Assembly: GCF_000003605.2 (NCBI RefSeq)
Contig: NW_003136832.1
Location: 76,872-108,730, forward strand
Reading direction: 5' to 3'
DNA: 31,859 nucleotides
Origin: Saccoglossus kowalevskii
Lineage: Eukaryota; Hemichordata; Enteropneusta; Harrimaniidae
Shown here: positions 1-13,000 of the stretch, in pieces
How positions within the stretch are numbered: the first letter of the stretch is position 1
How the letters are laid out: the number at the start of each line of letters is the position of its first letter
Notes under the pieces: generated by a model
Database searches by the model: none
Seen by the model: only the letters and a program-made list of their open reading frames with translations
Told to the model about the DNA's origin: nothing
Translations under genes and position numbers: made by a program

Positions 1-557
1 ATTTCAATGCATTTTCGGCCTTAAAGCGGCCGCCATTTGGCTATCGTTAATGGGATCATGAAACAAATGCACATACATATTTGTGACATGATGTACCTTG
101 TGTGTGTGAAGTTTGAACTTGATCAATCCAGACATGTCTCGGATACGGATCCAGAACTGAATTCTTTAAAACAAAATGGCCGCCAGTCGGCCATTTCGAA
201 CTTGATCCGAAAAAAAAAATGACGTGCATCAAGGTCCTATTATGTTTAATGTATGTACCAAATTTGAACGAAATCCGTCCATGCATAACTGAGATCCGGG
301 TCCGGAATGGTGAAAATGTGCCATTTTGATGCATTTTCGGCCTTAAAATGGCCGCTATTCGGCTATCGTTAATCGGATCATGAAAAAAATGCATGTGCAT
401 ATGTCCCATATAATGTGTGATGTATGAGTGAAGTTTGAACATAATCGGTCCATGCATGTTCGAGATACAGGTGATCACGGACGGACGGACGGACGGACGC
501 ACACAGGGCAAAACATAAGTCCCCGTTTTCGGACTCCGTCCGAACGGGGACTAAAAA
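1..557 (+). mobile_element. Pearl-like (Helentron-associated type) non-autonomous element, 3' part
   Basis: About 160-bp core units are tandemly repeated: the GGCCGCCA/GGCCGCTA block occurs at 28, 178 and 350, and GCATTTTCGG at 9 and 331. They are followed by an (ACGG)n microsatellite at 477-499 and a terminal hairpin at 518-552 (AGTCCCCGTT ... AACGGGGACT) ending in CTAAAAAT. Core repeats plus ACGG tract plus 3' hairpin is the layout described for bivalve pearl elements and Helentron-associated elements. The 5' end is off the window. It lies in the SMC4 intron after exon 23. Confidence 0.65.
477..499. repeat. (ACGG)n microsatellite
   Basis: Almost six uninterrupted ACGG units, internal to the pearl-like element and placed just before its terminal hairpin. 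Confidence 0.95.
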
Positions 558-830
558 TCCAGTATATAGTTGGACAATTTCTCAGACTGTTTTCAGATTC
601 CAATAAATTTTACAGTGTTTTTTTTCCAAATGATATAACATAATGCACATATTGAGTTTGAAATTACATTTTCTGACTAACATGTTTCTCGTCTCAGTTT
701 TGAGATAGGCTACTGCTACTGGAACTTTGTGGGAATGTGAATCGTTGGGTTATTTTGTACACTTCTATTCTGATGTATGGAAGTCTGCTGAACTCGTAAC
801 TTTGAATGAAGATTTTAATTATTTACAAAC
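558..830. other. SMC4 intron 23, remainder
   Basis: Plain A+T-rich intron sequence between the pearl-like element and the donor of exon 23. I see no other exon or repeat in it. Confidence 0.6.
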
Positions 831-1010
831 CTTCTTTCTGTATTCCTCGATAGCAGCCATGTTGGGTTTCATATTGTGCATGTCCTCCTCAAGTACAGTT
901 ATTTCAAACTGTACTTTATCAGGGTCAATGTCCTCCAAGTCTTCCTCAGTCAGGGTTGGTAACTCCTTCATTTCTTCTCCCTCAATATTGTGCAGAGTCA
1001 GTCGACTGGT
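831..1010 (-). CDS. SMC4: SMC4 exon 23: end of second coil (last exon in window)
   Basis: 180 nt, phase 0. Encodes TSRLTLHNIEGEEMKELPTL, TEEDLEDIDPDKVQFEITVL, then EEDMHNMKPNMAAIEEYRKK. This is the region just before the C-terminal head. Acceptor GTACTTAG, donor AAG|GTTTGT. The next exon is off the left edge. Confidence 0.95.
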
Positions 1011-4000
1011 CTAAGTACAATTAGATTAACACTTTTAGTTTGTGATCTGAGAGCACACAGCACAAATGGAACTCTCCAATAAATTCTATTTATTATACTT
1101 CTACTGTTAATACAGTACTCTGACAAGATGTTTAGACTAAACTGACGCAGTGCAGTGATTTTGCCTCCATAATTCTGTAAAACAGCATCCACTTGTGATC
1201 AAAATGCAGCCCAGTCTGTGTATAGCAACCACCCAAGGACTTCATTAAATAGGTCTTCATAGACAGGTGGTCTTTATATGGAAGTTGAATTTTTTTTTTT
1301 AGGAAATACTAACTAATATGTTTTTGTCCAGTTGCAACAAAAACACATTTGAGATGACTTGAGAAAATTAAAATTTGTTTGATAAACAGAATGCTAATTA
1401 TTATTTTGGTCTTCAAATAAAGGCGAATCTGCAAAATTATTGTTGGGTGCTCACATATGACAGGTGTTCTTTTATACACAGGTTTGCTCATATGTTATAC
1501 CTTGAGACTGCCTAAAAGTGGTCACTATAGGCAGGTAGTCTTTATATAGAGGTGGTCACTATAGGCAGGTAGTCTTTATATAGAGGTGGTCACTAACAAA
1601 GGTTTGACTAAAGCAAGCAAAACGACTTACCTCTTTTTTCCAATGTTTAATCTTCTGTTGATTTTCCTTCACTAAGTTCAACCACTTCTCCAGACTATGC
1701 TGCACTTCCAAGTGTTGCTTCTTTAAATCGTTTTGTTTTGTCTGTAATTGTCCTAACTCCTCTGCAGATAAGCATATTATTTGATTTGTTATTGACTGCT
1801 GCTCACTGTACCTAAAATGGTGCATTGCACATACACAAACTGTGTGTGTGTCATAAAGAATCAACCAAGGCAAACTTTCTACAAACTGAAAGAGATGAAA
1901 TAAAAAAAAAAAATTACCCTTGGATTCCTCCAATACATTTTCAATTTCTTTCAACTTGTCCTGTGCATCCTGATACGCTTGTAAAACTCTTGTTGCATCG
2001 TCTTCTAATTTCTGAAACTCTGCTCCTATTTTCTCCATCATTTCCTTGTTCTCCTCGATCTCCTTCTCTGTAGACTCGACTTTGCTTTCAGCCTTCTTGA
2101 TATTTCTGAACAAAATGAGTAAAAGTGAATACCGTATTTTCCATTGTTTGAATACATGTGCTTTGGTACATTGTACATGTGTGTTTCTATGGGGGAAATA
2201 GAATATTAGATACATTACAGATGCACATTCCTGTCTAGTAACACACACAATCTCGAACTCTGTTGGAGCTTCTCAGTAAGCAAAGAATTAAGACTCCAAA
2301 ACGAAAATGTCATGCACCTCAAAGTGAGAAAGATAACTGAGAAGGTAAGCTCATTATTTGTAACCATGACATCTAGAAAATGTATCAACCATAAAAGTGA
2401 AAAATAAAATTATATATTCACCACATATGTTGGAAAATAATATTTATAATTAATTAAAAAATACGATTCGGTTATTTGTACCTTTCAGCATTTTTTATAC
2501 CAACATTGGCTTTAGTGATTTCACCAGTGCATTTATCCACCTCCATAACCACAGCATCTACTTTGGCTTGCTGGCGATTCAGTTTTAATCCACCCACATC
2601 CATGATTTCTTTGTGTAGTTTCTGTACCTCTGCCTCAATCTTGGAGGCAGATGAAGCAATTTTGTCATAATCTGAAAAAAAAAAATTATAACCATTATAA
2701 GATGATTGGGTTTTAAAGTGTCAATTTTTCTCTGAAATTGTATTCTATGAAATTGCTCTAAAAATATTTTCTGAAAAAAACGCACTGTAACACACAAAAT
2801 AATGCTTCTCTACATTGTGCCATGGGACAAGAACTCTGTATATAAATTGTACATAATAAACCAATGAACATTATTATATGATTTATGACAAATTTTATTT
2901 TCATGACGAGGCTTCAACCTTAGCATTTTATTGTCTGGTATAATACTTAGATGTACGAAAAAGTAAACAGGTCTTGATAAAGGTTCTATGAACAAAGTCA
3001 AGCAAGATTTAGAGAATCTGAAACAAGTTGACTGGCATTTGATAGCAATGAATTCTCATTTTTGTAAAAACTAGCATACTGCTTTGAAATTTAAGTTTAA
3101 TAAATGAATAATTAATGATAGATATTTACCTTTCTTGTTTGATGTATAAGTCTTTTCTAATTCACTTAATTTATTCTTATCTGGTTGATTAGCGGCAATC
3201 TGCGCCTCCAGCTCCTTCACTTGGTTTCGTGAGGTAGCTTCTTGTTCAATTGATGCCTGTAAAGAAATTATGATATTTGAAGGAAAATATTTAGCGAAAT
3301 AAACCTCTAGATTGTGATTGTAAGATCAGCTATGTATTTATGGAGGATCTTTCATGGCATTTTAACCTGCACTTTTCATGTCATATGCTGTGTAGAGATA
3401 CATAATTATATTGTGATAATGAAAGACCTGCCAAAATATGTCTCTGAAGTAAGACAAATACAATTAACAAATACTGTAGAACGGGAAATTATTCACAGTT
3501 AAATTTTCGTGTAATGCGCGAAGCTAGCTCTCTGCGCTAACATTTTGTTTAGAGGTTATTTATTTTAATTTCTCCACTGGGGCGCTGTATGTTTGTATTA
3601 CCGCCGATGTACACAACACACCACTCACATTCATGTCCATCAAGCAGTGAAAAACAAAGTACTAGGCTGGTAGTATTCATGTAATATTTTTATTTCATTG
3701 TTAAAAAATGCATTTACAGTCAATAAATATTTTTTGAGTCCTTGAAAGGTTTGTTGATGGCAAGATCAAGGGGTTGCAGCCGATCGCTACAACAGGCCGG
3801 AACAAACACAGTAGCGCTGTTGTTATGTAATTTTTTCAAAAAATCTTCACATCGATGTGCTCTGAATACATCAAATATTGCCAGAATTTTTTGTTCTTCA
3901 GTAACCCCAGCTTCTGGCGTGTCAATGTCACATATGGATCGATAAAAGTGTCTGAATACCGATGCATTGATTTTCGTATTTTTTACTTGGCAAAATAGCT

Positions 4001-7000
4001 GTCGCGCTGAGTGTGAACTGCAGTAATAATAAGGATAATCTTCGAACGTGTGTTGGCTAGTGGAAGTGTAACACTCATTTTTAATGTGTGAATTAGTAAC
4101 AGACATTAAATAATAAATGCTCTTTGTTCTTATTTGTTAAGATCTTGTTTTAAATACTAGTAATTCGTCTGCAAGAAGAACGCGAATAATAAAATGTGCA
4201 AATTAGACGAAATTTGCTTTTCCACAAAAACTTCATTACCCGAAAATTTCCCTAAAGGAAATATTCTTAAAGGGAGTTGGTCATGGGTTATCTAGTTCAA
4301 TATATGAAGCATACAACACCTGTAAAACACATTATTTTTTTACACAAAAATTAATTAAGCTGATCAGCGTGACCATGTATGTGCAAGATATGGGTCCCTT
4401 GATATGAACAAAGATGGAGACTTTAATTAGTGTTGGAAGGATAAGACAATACTGAGTACAATACTAAGTACGATGACGTCTACCATTTAAACATTCTGTG
4501 CTATGAGTGAAAGTTCTATGTAGAGTAGCATTATCAACAAAATTTGTGACACACACTTTATAGAAAGAGTAGAGAGAGCAGTATACATACAGTACATGTA
4601 ATAAGTGAACACTACATAGTTGTGAACAACTGAGTGTGAATAAAGTTGAGCTAAAAACAGATTATTTGAGATGGAACATTCCACACACAGCTGTAACTGA
4701 CCTTGATATCCATATTAAATTTCTCCAGCGTATATTTCATATCTTTCAATGATCGCTGCAGCTTTTCAACTTTGTCTTCAAGTTGAAGTTTGTTATCATG
4801 GTTATGTTGCACAAGTTTCATATCTGCGTTTAACCTTTTCTCCATTTTTTCCAACTCTTCAGCCGAGATGTTGCTTACCACAACCGATGATCCCATTCTA
4901 CCCTTGGCTACTTGTTTACCACCACCACTCATTGTACCTGAAAGCCAAGAAATAATAAAATGTCAATTGTATTAGGTAGGATATCGTTTTATGATTACTT
5001 ATACCACTTATAGTCAGGTGACCATTTGTTCAACAACTACCAGTACAAATGTACTCTCATTTCTGTAAATTCATAGCATAGCACAGGGAGGGAGGGAGAG
5101 GGGTACCTCACCTGACTGATCTATTAGTTGTCCTGCTTGTGTCACCACTCTCCATCTCTTGGAGCCTTGAAATGCTATCCTTGTTGCTTGATCCAAGTCT
5201 TTAGCAACCAAAGTATTACGTAATGCAAAGTAGAATGCTGTCAGCACCTTCTTGTCTTCTACCTTCACCAAATCAAACAACCGTGGGACATTCTCTGGTC
5301 TGAATGTAGGGAATATAGTGGATTTACAAAATATTATAGATCGGCAAGGGAATGTAGGGATTTTAATGCGTCTGTTATACTGCACTCTATTTAGGTGAAT
5401 CTCTTGCAATGATCTTGCATTGAATTACTTACGTGTCAATTTTTGACGAAGCATGCTTTTCCCATGTTTTCATCTACAAATAGAAAAAAAAAAGGCTCAA
5501 GTTATATTAAGTACAAAATTCCTTACCACCATTAATCAGGACATTAGCCTGTGGTATAAGCATAATATTTATGGCCAAATAAACAACAAATTGTCAGTTA
5601 CAAAAATTAGAATTTCCGGTAATCGTATCCTGCATCCGCCGAGTAAAATAGACATATAAACACTATAAAATACCTTATCAAGTCCAGCAAAGGTAGCCAT
5701 GCCAATATTATGTTTTTTCAGGTAGTTCACACATTTTTGAGCAATTTCCATGGTGTCCACAACAATATAATCCAATGCACCGCAAGCAGTTGATATGGCA
5801 ACATCATATTTCTCATCTATAGCGCCAAGGTCTCCCTGAATCAAAAGAATTAAATAGCTTTGGTGCACTTGAATTTGAGGTGTGTGAGAACATATGGGCA
5901 AGGAACATCTGGAGTCACAACATGAAATACTATATTTAAAAATTCTTTACGTACTACTCATACATTATGTACATCTCAGTGAATTGTACATATACTAATA
6001 AAACGCTGTTATAACAATTTTAAAAACACAATAACATAAAATACTTTATTCTAGCTAGAATTAATTTTCACTGAAAAGACTTTTTGGGTGTTTTGTTTGG
6101 AATTTATTTTCACAGATTTTTAACGAGTTGAATTCGCTGGATTTTATTTTTCACTGAATCATTCCTTCAGCGAAAATTTATTCCAAGCGAAAATAAAGTA
6201 TTTTACAGTAGGTAACATTTATTAAAAAGATTAGCCTTTAAATTTTGTTTGAAAAATTATGGTATTTCCCAGAATTACGAATATCAAGCAGTAACTCATT
6301 GTACAATAGTGGCACGCACACAGAAAATATTCTTTGAACTTATCATTTATTAAATACATGTATCAGGTCTGACTTTTATGTCCTTAGCATTGGATTTTCA
6401 TGCTAAACCACTTGAATGAACAGTTTTATTATAGCAGTAGAGTTTATATACATATACGACACACACATGGCTAACAAATTAACCTAACTTACGAGTCTTC
6501 CTGATATCCCTGGAATGTTGCCAGATTTCTTCTGTGACATCAACGCGTCAACAACTTTGCCACGACTACGGGCAGACTGTAACGAACTACGAGTTTCTTC
6601 AACTTTGACACGATTTTTCCTAACCTGTGAAGACAATCAAGAAATCTCTGGTTACCCTGTATATACATGTACTGCTATAATGTTCCAACACCAAAACAGC
6701 AACATTGCCAGCTAAGTTGCTGACTGATTTGCTACGCACGTCTCAAGATCGTTAGATGATTGCCAGTAGAACCAGTTAGTTTAAACCACTCTTACGTGAG
6801 TGTGCCATTCGGCTAAATGCGCTCATTCACAAAGCATAATGACATACACCAGACACACCAGACACACCAGTGACCGTGTTCTCACATTTCATACTGTGTC
6901 ACTGCAATAAACATCACATACATACAAGTATGAATTAAATACAATTATGATTATTATCATATAATTTTTTTTTTAATTTTACCGATTCATTAGCTTTCTC

Positions 7001-10000
7001 TTCAGCTTCTACGGCACACTGAAGATCTATTTTAGCTTGGTGCAGTTCCTTCTCAACTGCAGGAATCTTTTTCTCTAAATCTTGTACTGAACTGAAATGA
7101 AATGAAAACACCAAAATGTGTGATTATAGGTAAACATAAAAAAGACGAGGCAGATACAGACATTGGGCAAACACAATACTAGAGAAGTTGTATTTAAATA
7201 CATTGTACATCAAACCATCACAAACATAAATGTTACCTTTTTCTGGCTTGAACTGTGTTCACTGCATGGTCCAAGTGTTTTTTGGCAGTGGCTAACTGTG
7301 AAAACATTGTATTTTGCTGATTTTTGTACAGTTCAAATTCAGATTTGGCAATGTTCATTTTAGACCTGGCTTCATTCAACGATTTCTGTAGTCCCATCAA
7401 GTCTTTTTCTTTTGCCTATTACATAGAGTGATAAGAACATTTTTGTGATTAACGCTAAATACTGAAATAAATGACATATGTACAATGTACGTTTTTTTGC
7501 TAATTGGGCATGTGATCACAGTTTGGTTGTTCAACTCTATTAATATTCATATTACCAGTATTCAGTTCCTGCAAGGTTGGAAGTGTCCTTGTCACATTTG
7601 TAAATTTCCCCAAGATGTTTTATCATATTTCATAAAATATATTGAGACATTTTTTTATCAATTTTTGAATAATAATTTGGTGGTTTATGTATGCTGATTC
7701 ACTGACAGCTAAGTTCAATCACCACCAATTTTCCCCTTTCGAAGACGATGTTATCAGGTGTTGTTGCTTCATAGACGCATGTGCATAAACATTACCGGGA
7801 GATGGCGACAAGCCAATTATGTGGGCAAATATGTTACAATTACATAAAATTCAGAGCGTTCAATGTGTGAGTTAATGACAGTCAGAAGTAGAACAAAAAT
7901 AATGTATTGCTTATAATGTGACAAATAAACCAGAAATAATAAAAATAGAGACAGTGAGAAATCATTTGAATTAGGATTTTCCCGCCAACACGCGTGAACT
8001 CAAAATGAATTAAAATGTCAGGGGTTAAACTGCGTGAAATTATTTCCGGTCTCGACAAATTACGCATCAACCGTCATACAAGATCAATAATAATTTACAA
8101 ATTTACACAGTAAAAATTATAAAAATTCATAGCTGTTTGAAAAAAAACTTCTCAGATCTTTATTTGTACGTTCATTGCCATCTTCGTCAAACTCAAAACC
8201 CTCAAAGTCCAAGTCGGCGTCACTGTAGCTGTCAAACAAAATCCCTGCAACTTATTCCTGAAGTTCGTCGATATCGTCTCACACAATTTGGACTTAGCAC
8301 TTTCAATCCACGGATTTCGCAGTCTATCAGCTTGGCACTTTTCATTCATGTCTAATCATAATAATGAGACAAGAACAAGCAGCCTATCGGCTGAGATAGC
8401 TCCGCTGTTAACAATGCACATTTCAATTAAAGAACTGAAGACATCATTAGAAAATGAACAATATGAATAGTATCAAAGCAATCAGACTTACAGTTTTTAA
8501 CAAGAAGTCGAAAATATCACTTTTTACCAAAAATTACAAAAATATTCACCAAAATAAATTAATTAGAGAATTGAAGATATCATCACAAAATGAACAAATC
8601 TGAGAGAGGTCCACATGTAGTACCTATATATGTAATATCAAAGCAATTGCATTGGTTTTTAACAAGAAGTCGAAAATATCACTTTTTACCAAAAATGACA
8701 AAAATATTCACCAAAATTAGAGAATTGAAGATATCAACATGAAATGAACAAACCTAAGAGAGGTCTACCCAAGGTACATATACACCAAGTATCAAAGCAT
8801 TCAGGCTTGTAGTTTTCAAGAAGAAGTCGAAAAAGTAAAACATTGACACGGACGACGACGGACAATCACTCATATGATAAGCTCCGCTCGACAAAGTCGA
8901 CAGCGGAGCTAAAAAACGAACTGTTTTGGATTAAATAGAATCACCTACGTTTTTGTTTTGAATATTGGAAATAGCGCCAATAAAGAAACAAATCTAACAG
9001 AGGTCCACAACTACCTACATAACAAGAATCCAAGCCATTAGACAAGTGCTTTTCAAGAAAAAGTCATTTATGTTGAAGGTTGGTAGATTACAACGAGCAT
9101 TCCCCAATATAAACACGGAGACGACGACGGACAATCACTCATATGATAAGCTCCGCTCGACAAAGTCGACAGCGGAGCTAAAAATGGGGTCGCTCTGCTG
9201 CGATGCTTTTGTTTACAGTCTAGCAATCATCTTTGACCTTTATGCATCTGCTTTACTGATTGGCTAAGAATGACATCACTACTAGTATTTCATCATAAAG
9301 GTCAAATTGTGACATTGCTTTTTTATCAGACTCGACGCTTATTAATCACGGTGAAAGTTATCATTCAGCAAATTCCGGCGGTAGGAATGTCTCACTATAT
9401 GGATATCGCAGTGGACTTGAAATAGGAAGTTTTTTTTTTTATCCAACGACAGAAGAATGTTTACATGACGGTGATGAAAGATGGTAAAAAAGTTGGCAGT
9501 CTTCGGCGAACATTGCAAAATTGCTGACCCCAGTTATTAATTCACAAGCTGCTACAAAATATTTTATAAAGCCAAAATAACGTGATTTCAACTATTCTCC
9601 CAGGTACGGGCTGCTACAATATTGCAACATTGGTTTCATTGTTGACGGCGCTAAAGCCGAACGAGTGCGACACTTGCGGCTCTCCTTATACGATTTGCCT
9701 GAATCGTTTCTAAGGAAGCACAACCCAAACGGCCGGCCATTTTTAGGGCCACGACATATTTCAAAAAGAGAACTACAGTTTCTGCTTTAATATATATTTT
9801 TTATAGACTTGCTGACTGTTATGATTCAGAACGCGCTGCCCTGAAGGCAGAAAGCTGTCACAGCTATTTTGCGTTCACCCCTTGTTTTACGCAATTAACA
9901 ATTTTCATAAGTATCACGACAGACTTCAAGAAAGCCAACTGTTAGTGTTAATACAACCACAGTCAACGAATCGAAAATAGTTTTTTTTGTGTAGAAGAAG

Positions 10001-13000
10001 ACCCCCTGGGCGTGTGCCCGGATATGACCTCAACTCCTTTATTGTGTCAAAAGTGGGGGGTGGGCGTTTGCCCAGGCATGGGCTCTTACCCGGATAAGTA
10101 CGGTACCACTGGATAAGGTCAAGGTTAGTTATCCTGGTGCAGAATCTCAAACAGGATGAAAGAAATAAAAATACAATGTTTCTCCAAGAATGACCAAATT
10201 GATCAGCTAGAATAGATAAACAGAAATACACTAGTCTTTGTTTTTTCCAAGCATAACAAGCATACAATGTCCACCACTCACGTCTTTTTCTGTCTGTAAT
10301 CCCTCGGTCGCCGTCTTCAACCCAGCCATGATTTCATTCAGCTTCTCTTCTTCCACCTTCTGTTGCTCCTGAAATTCTTCTCGCTTCTTGGTAGCTTTCT
10401 CTATCTGTTTCTCATTTTCAGCCGGGACAGCTTTCAGTTCTTCCAACTGCAAATTACAATGAACAATATTATTCCATAACGGCCTCAAAGTTCACCTTCA
10501 TACTATTCATCACATTATATATATATATGAAGAAGTTTGTTGTATTAATTTCAACTGTTCAACAGTCACCTTTTCTTTCTCTTTCTGCAAGGCCTTCCCC
10601 AATTTTTTATCTCTAGATTTGGCATGTTTTAAAGTCTCTCGGCACTTCACGTCTTGTTTTTCAAACTCGTTGAAGTCATTTTTCCGGTCTTCAGCCTCTT
10701 TTTGAAATTTCTCGTTAGCCCTAGAATTAAATGAACAGGAAACTTAGAAAAGTTATCAAATAGAAATACATGAATTATGAACAGCATTGTAAGTTTACCA
10801 CTGAGATTTGAGGCCAACTCAGTTAAGCATACAATGTACTGAGATTTATTCTAGCGAGCTCAAAAATACATACTTGTAGCTACCATGGAACTTGGTCACC
10901 TTTTTAGAAAGTGATGTAACATGTCATGAAACAATAAAAGAACAAGAAAATGTGGTTCACATAAAGGTGTACCTTAATCGACTTAAAGTGGAGGGGCTGT
11001 CACCCGCACAAACATGGGAATTGAGTTTTAAGAGACAATAACAACACACACTAAAAATGCAAAGGCTCATTGGCAGACGCTTATTTGTAAACAACGATGA
11101 GCTATGGATGTCACATGCTGCTCTGATTTAAACTTCATAAAAACTTACTTCATAATTTTCTTCTGCTCCTTCGCCTTTTCTTTAAATGATTCTGTCATCT
11201 CATCCATCTCCTTGTTGACTGAAGCCATCTCTTCTTCCGCTTTCTTCTGCTCTTCGCTTAAAGAAGTCAGCTTTTTATTATATCCATGTCTGTATAACAC
11301 ATAATACAAATCAACAATTCCAATATTTAACTGTTACCACTTGAAATGTTTGTGTATCTTATGCTTATGACGAGACAGTTTTTGGAATTTCACAAATTCT
11401 GAATGCTATACATCTCGATTACAATCATTCTTTGATCTTTGCCAGTAGAGAGAAACATAACCAAAGACAGGGACAGGTAACTGTAGCAAACATCAAAGTG
11501 AACAGAAAGATGTCCAGTGTAACAGTTCTTAATGAGTCGCATTCTATTGCATAATTATCTGGGTGTGTGCAAGTCGCTAACAAAACATGCTGTATAAAAT
11601 AAGTATAGGTGCAACTGCTCATATACTGTGGAGTAAACTTATTCCTGTTTGAAAATTAAAGAATAAAGATACTAACTGTAGTAATGTTTCCTTGGATGAA
11701 GTCACAATGAAAATGTACTGACGACTCTAGTAAGTTTGGTATACATTTTTGAAAACACAATGTTTCAAATTTGTTCAAAACCTACATTCACTGCTATGTA
11801 AGGTACGTTTTTTTTTAAATTTGACCATAAAGAAACTGATACATTGTACCCAATATTTTCTTGGATTTTGCATGTGTGATAATGTAACTAGATTTGGTAT
11901 ATTCCAACATAATCTTAAGTACTGAATATTATCAGATTCAGAATACCACCTTGATGCAACCCGTAAATTATCAAAATAATCAAGAATTTGTTCCGAATTT
12001 ACCTCTAGTAAATTAGAAATAAATTATTTCTACTTACACATATCTCTGAAAGAGAACATTCTTTTTCTTAGAGATATTGTTTTCCAGCAATAGATACGCC
12101 ATTGCTTCGTTCTTTGTTCCTTCCAGTTCATCCTTTTCTTTCTCTACTACTTTCACCCTGTTCAGCTGTGAGATGTAAAGTGATTAAAATTGTATTGTCA
12201 GCAAAATTTTTTTTGAAGGTGGTGTTGACTGTAGTAAATGTAACAGGTCTAGTATTTGCAAGATACATGTATCCATATCAGAATTTGTTGTCAATTGCGG
12301 AACATCACCGGGCAGTTCTGTAGATTTTGTTGTGATTGAGTTCTCAGCATCTTAGAGTGTCATCAAGTTGCTGATCATGTGCGGAATCCTCTGGTTGATG
12401 ATTCAAGATTGAGTATATTATAAACCCAGTTTTTGATGTGAAGTATTTTCCATTAAGATTAGTCTGATATAAGTTTTTACTATTATAGCCATGATGTCCC
12501 TCCATTTTTAATTTATAAAATGACTTTCTTACATATGTTACCAGTGCACAAATAATGAACATCGAACATTACGTAGTTCCAAGGTCAGTTGCTTTTAGTG
12601 CAATGGTTCAATCAGTAAAACAGTGAATGCAGTTACTAGTTTTTTGATCAAGTTACCTTTTCAGGCTTGGGACTTAGATTTTACGACAATGCAACTTTAA
12701 GATCTAAACAAATTACCTTTTCTCCTCTCTGTTCATTGAGTTCTTCCACTTGTTTCGCCAATTCCTCTATTGGTTCTTTGTATTTACTGCTGCCAATGAT
12801 GTCTTCTAGGTACTCTAACATTCCCTCCTCGTGCTCTGTCAACGCCTTGGGTTTCATCATACTGATTTGTTCCACTTCTCCCTTATCAATACAAACCACA
12901 GCAAGACAATGTTACCCAAATAAACGTATGCAATGCGATTGGAAGTTGACCAAATAAAATATAGTACCGTAAAATCTGTATTAGAAGCCGCATCCCTAAT

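Noticed and set aside
56-511. Minus-strand open frame of 151 codons at the left edge
   Set aside because: It lies wholly inside the tandem units and ACGG tract of a non-autonomous element, and its product is repeat-derived (repeated RPSV from the microsatellite).
518-552. Strong G/C-rich hairpin followed by A-rich sequence, resembling a bacterial terminator
   Set aside because: It recurs in form at 8880 and 9149 as the end of mobile elements, and the context is a eukaryotic intron.
727-1014. Plus-strand open frame of 95 codons
   Set aside because: It is the antisense of SMC4 exon 23; the minus strand shows conserved SMC4 residues and splice sites.
1518-1594. Regular short repeats resembling a CRISPR array
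   Set aside because: The units are directly adjacent with a 34-bp period and no unique spacers, inside an intron of a eukaryotic gene. It is a simple tandem repeat.
1631-1811. Earlier acceptor (TTTTAG before 1811) for SMC4 exon 22
   Set aside because: With the phase-1 donor of exon 21 it would produce an in-frame stop within eight codons; the acceptor before 1761 keeps the frame and gives the expected coiled-coil sequence.
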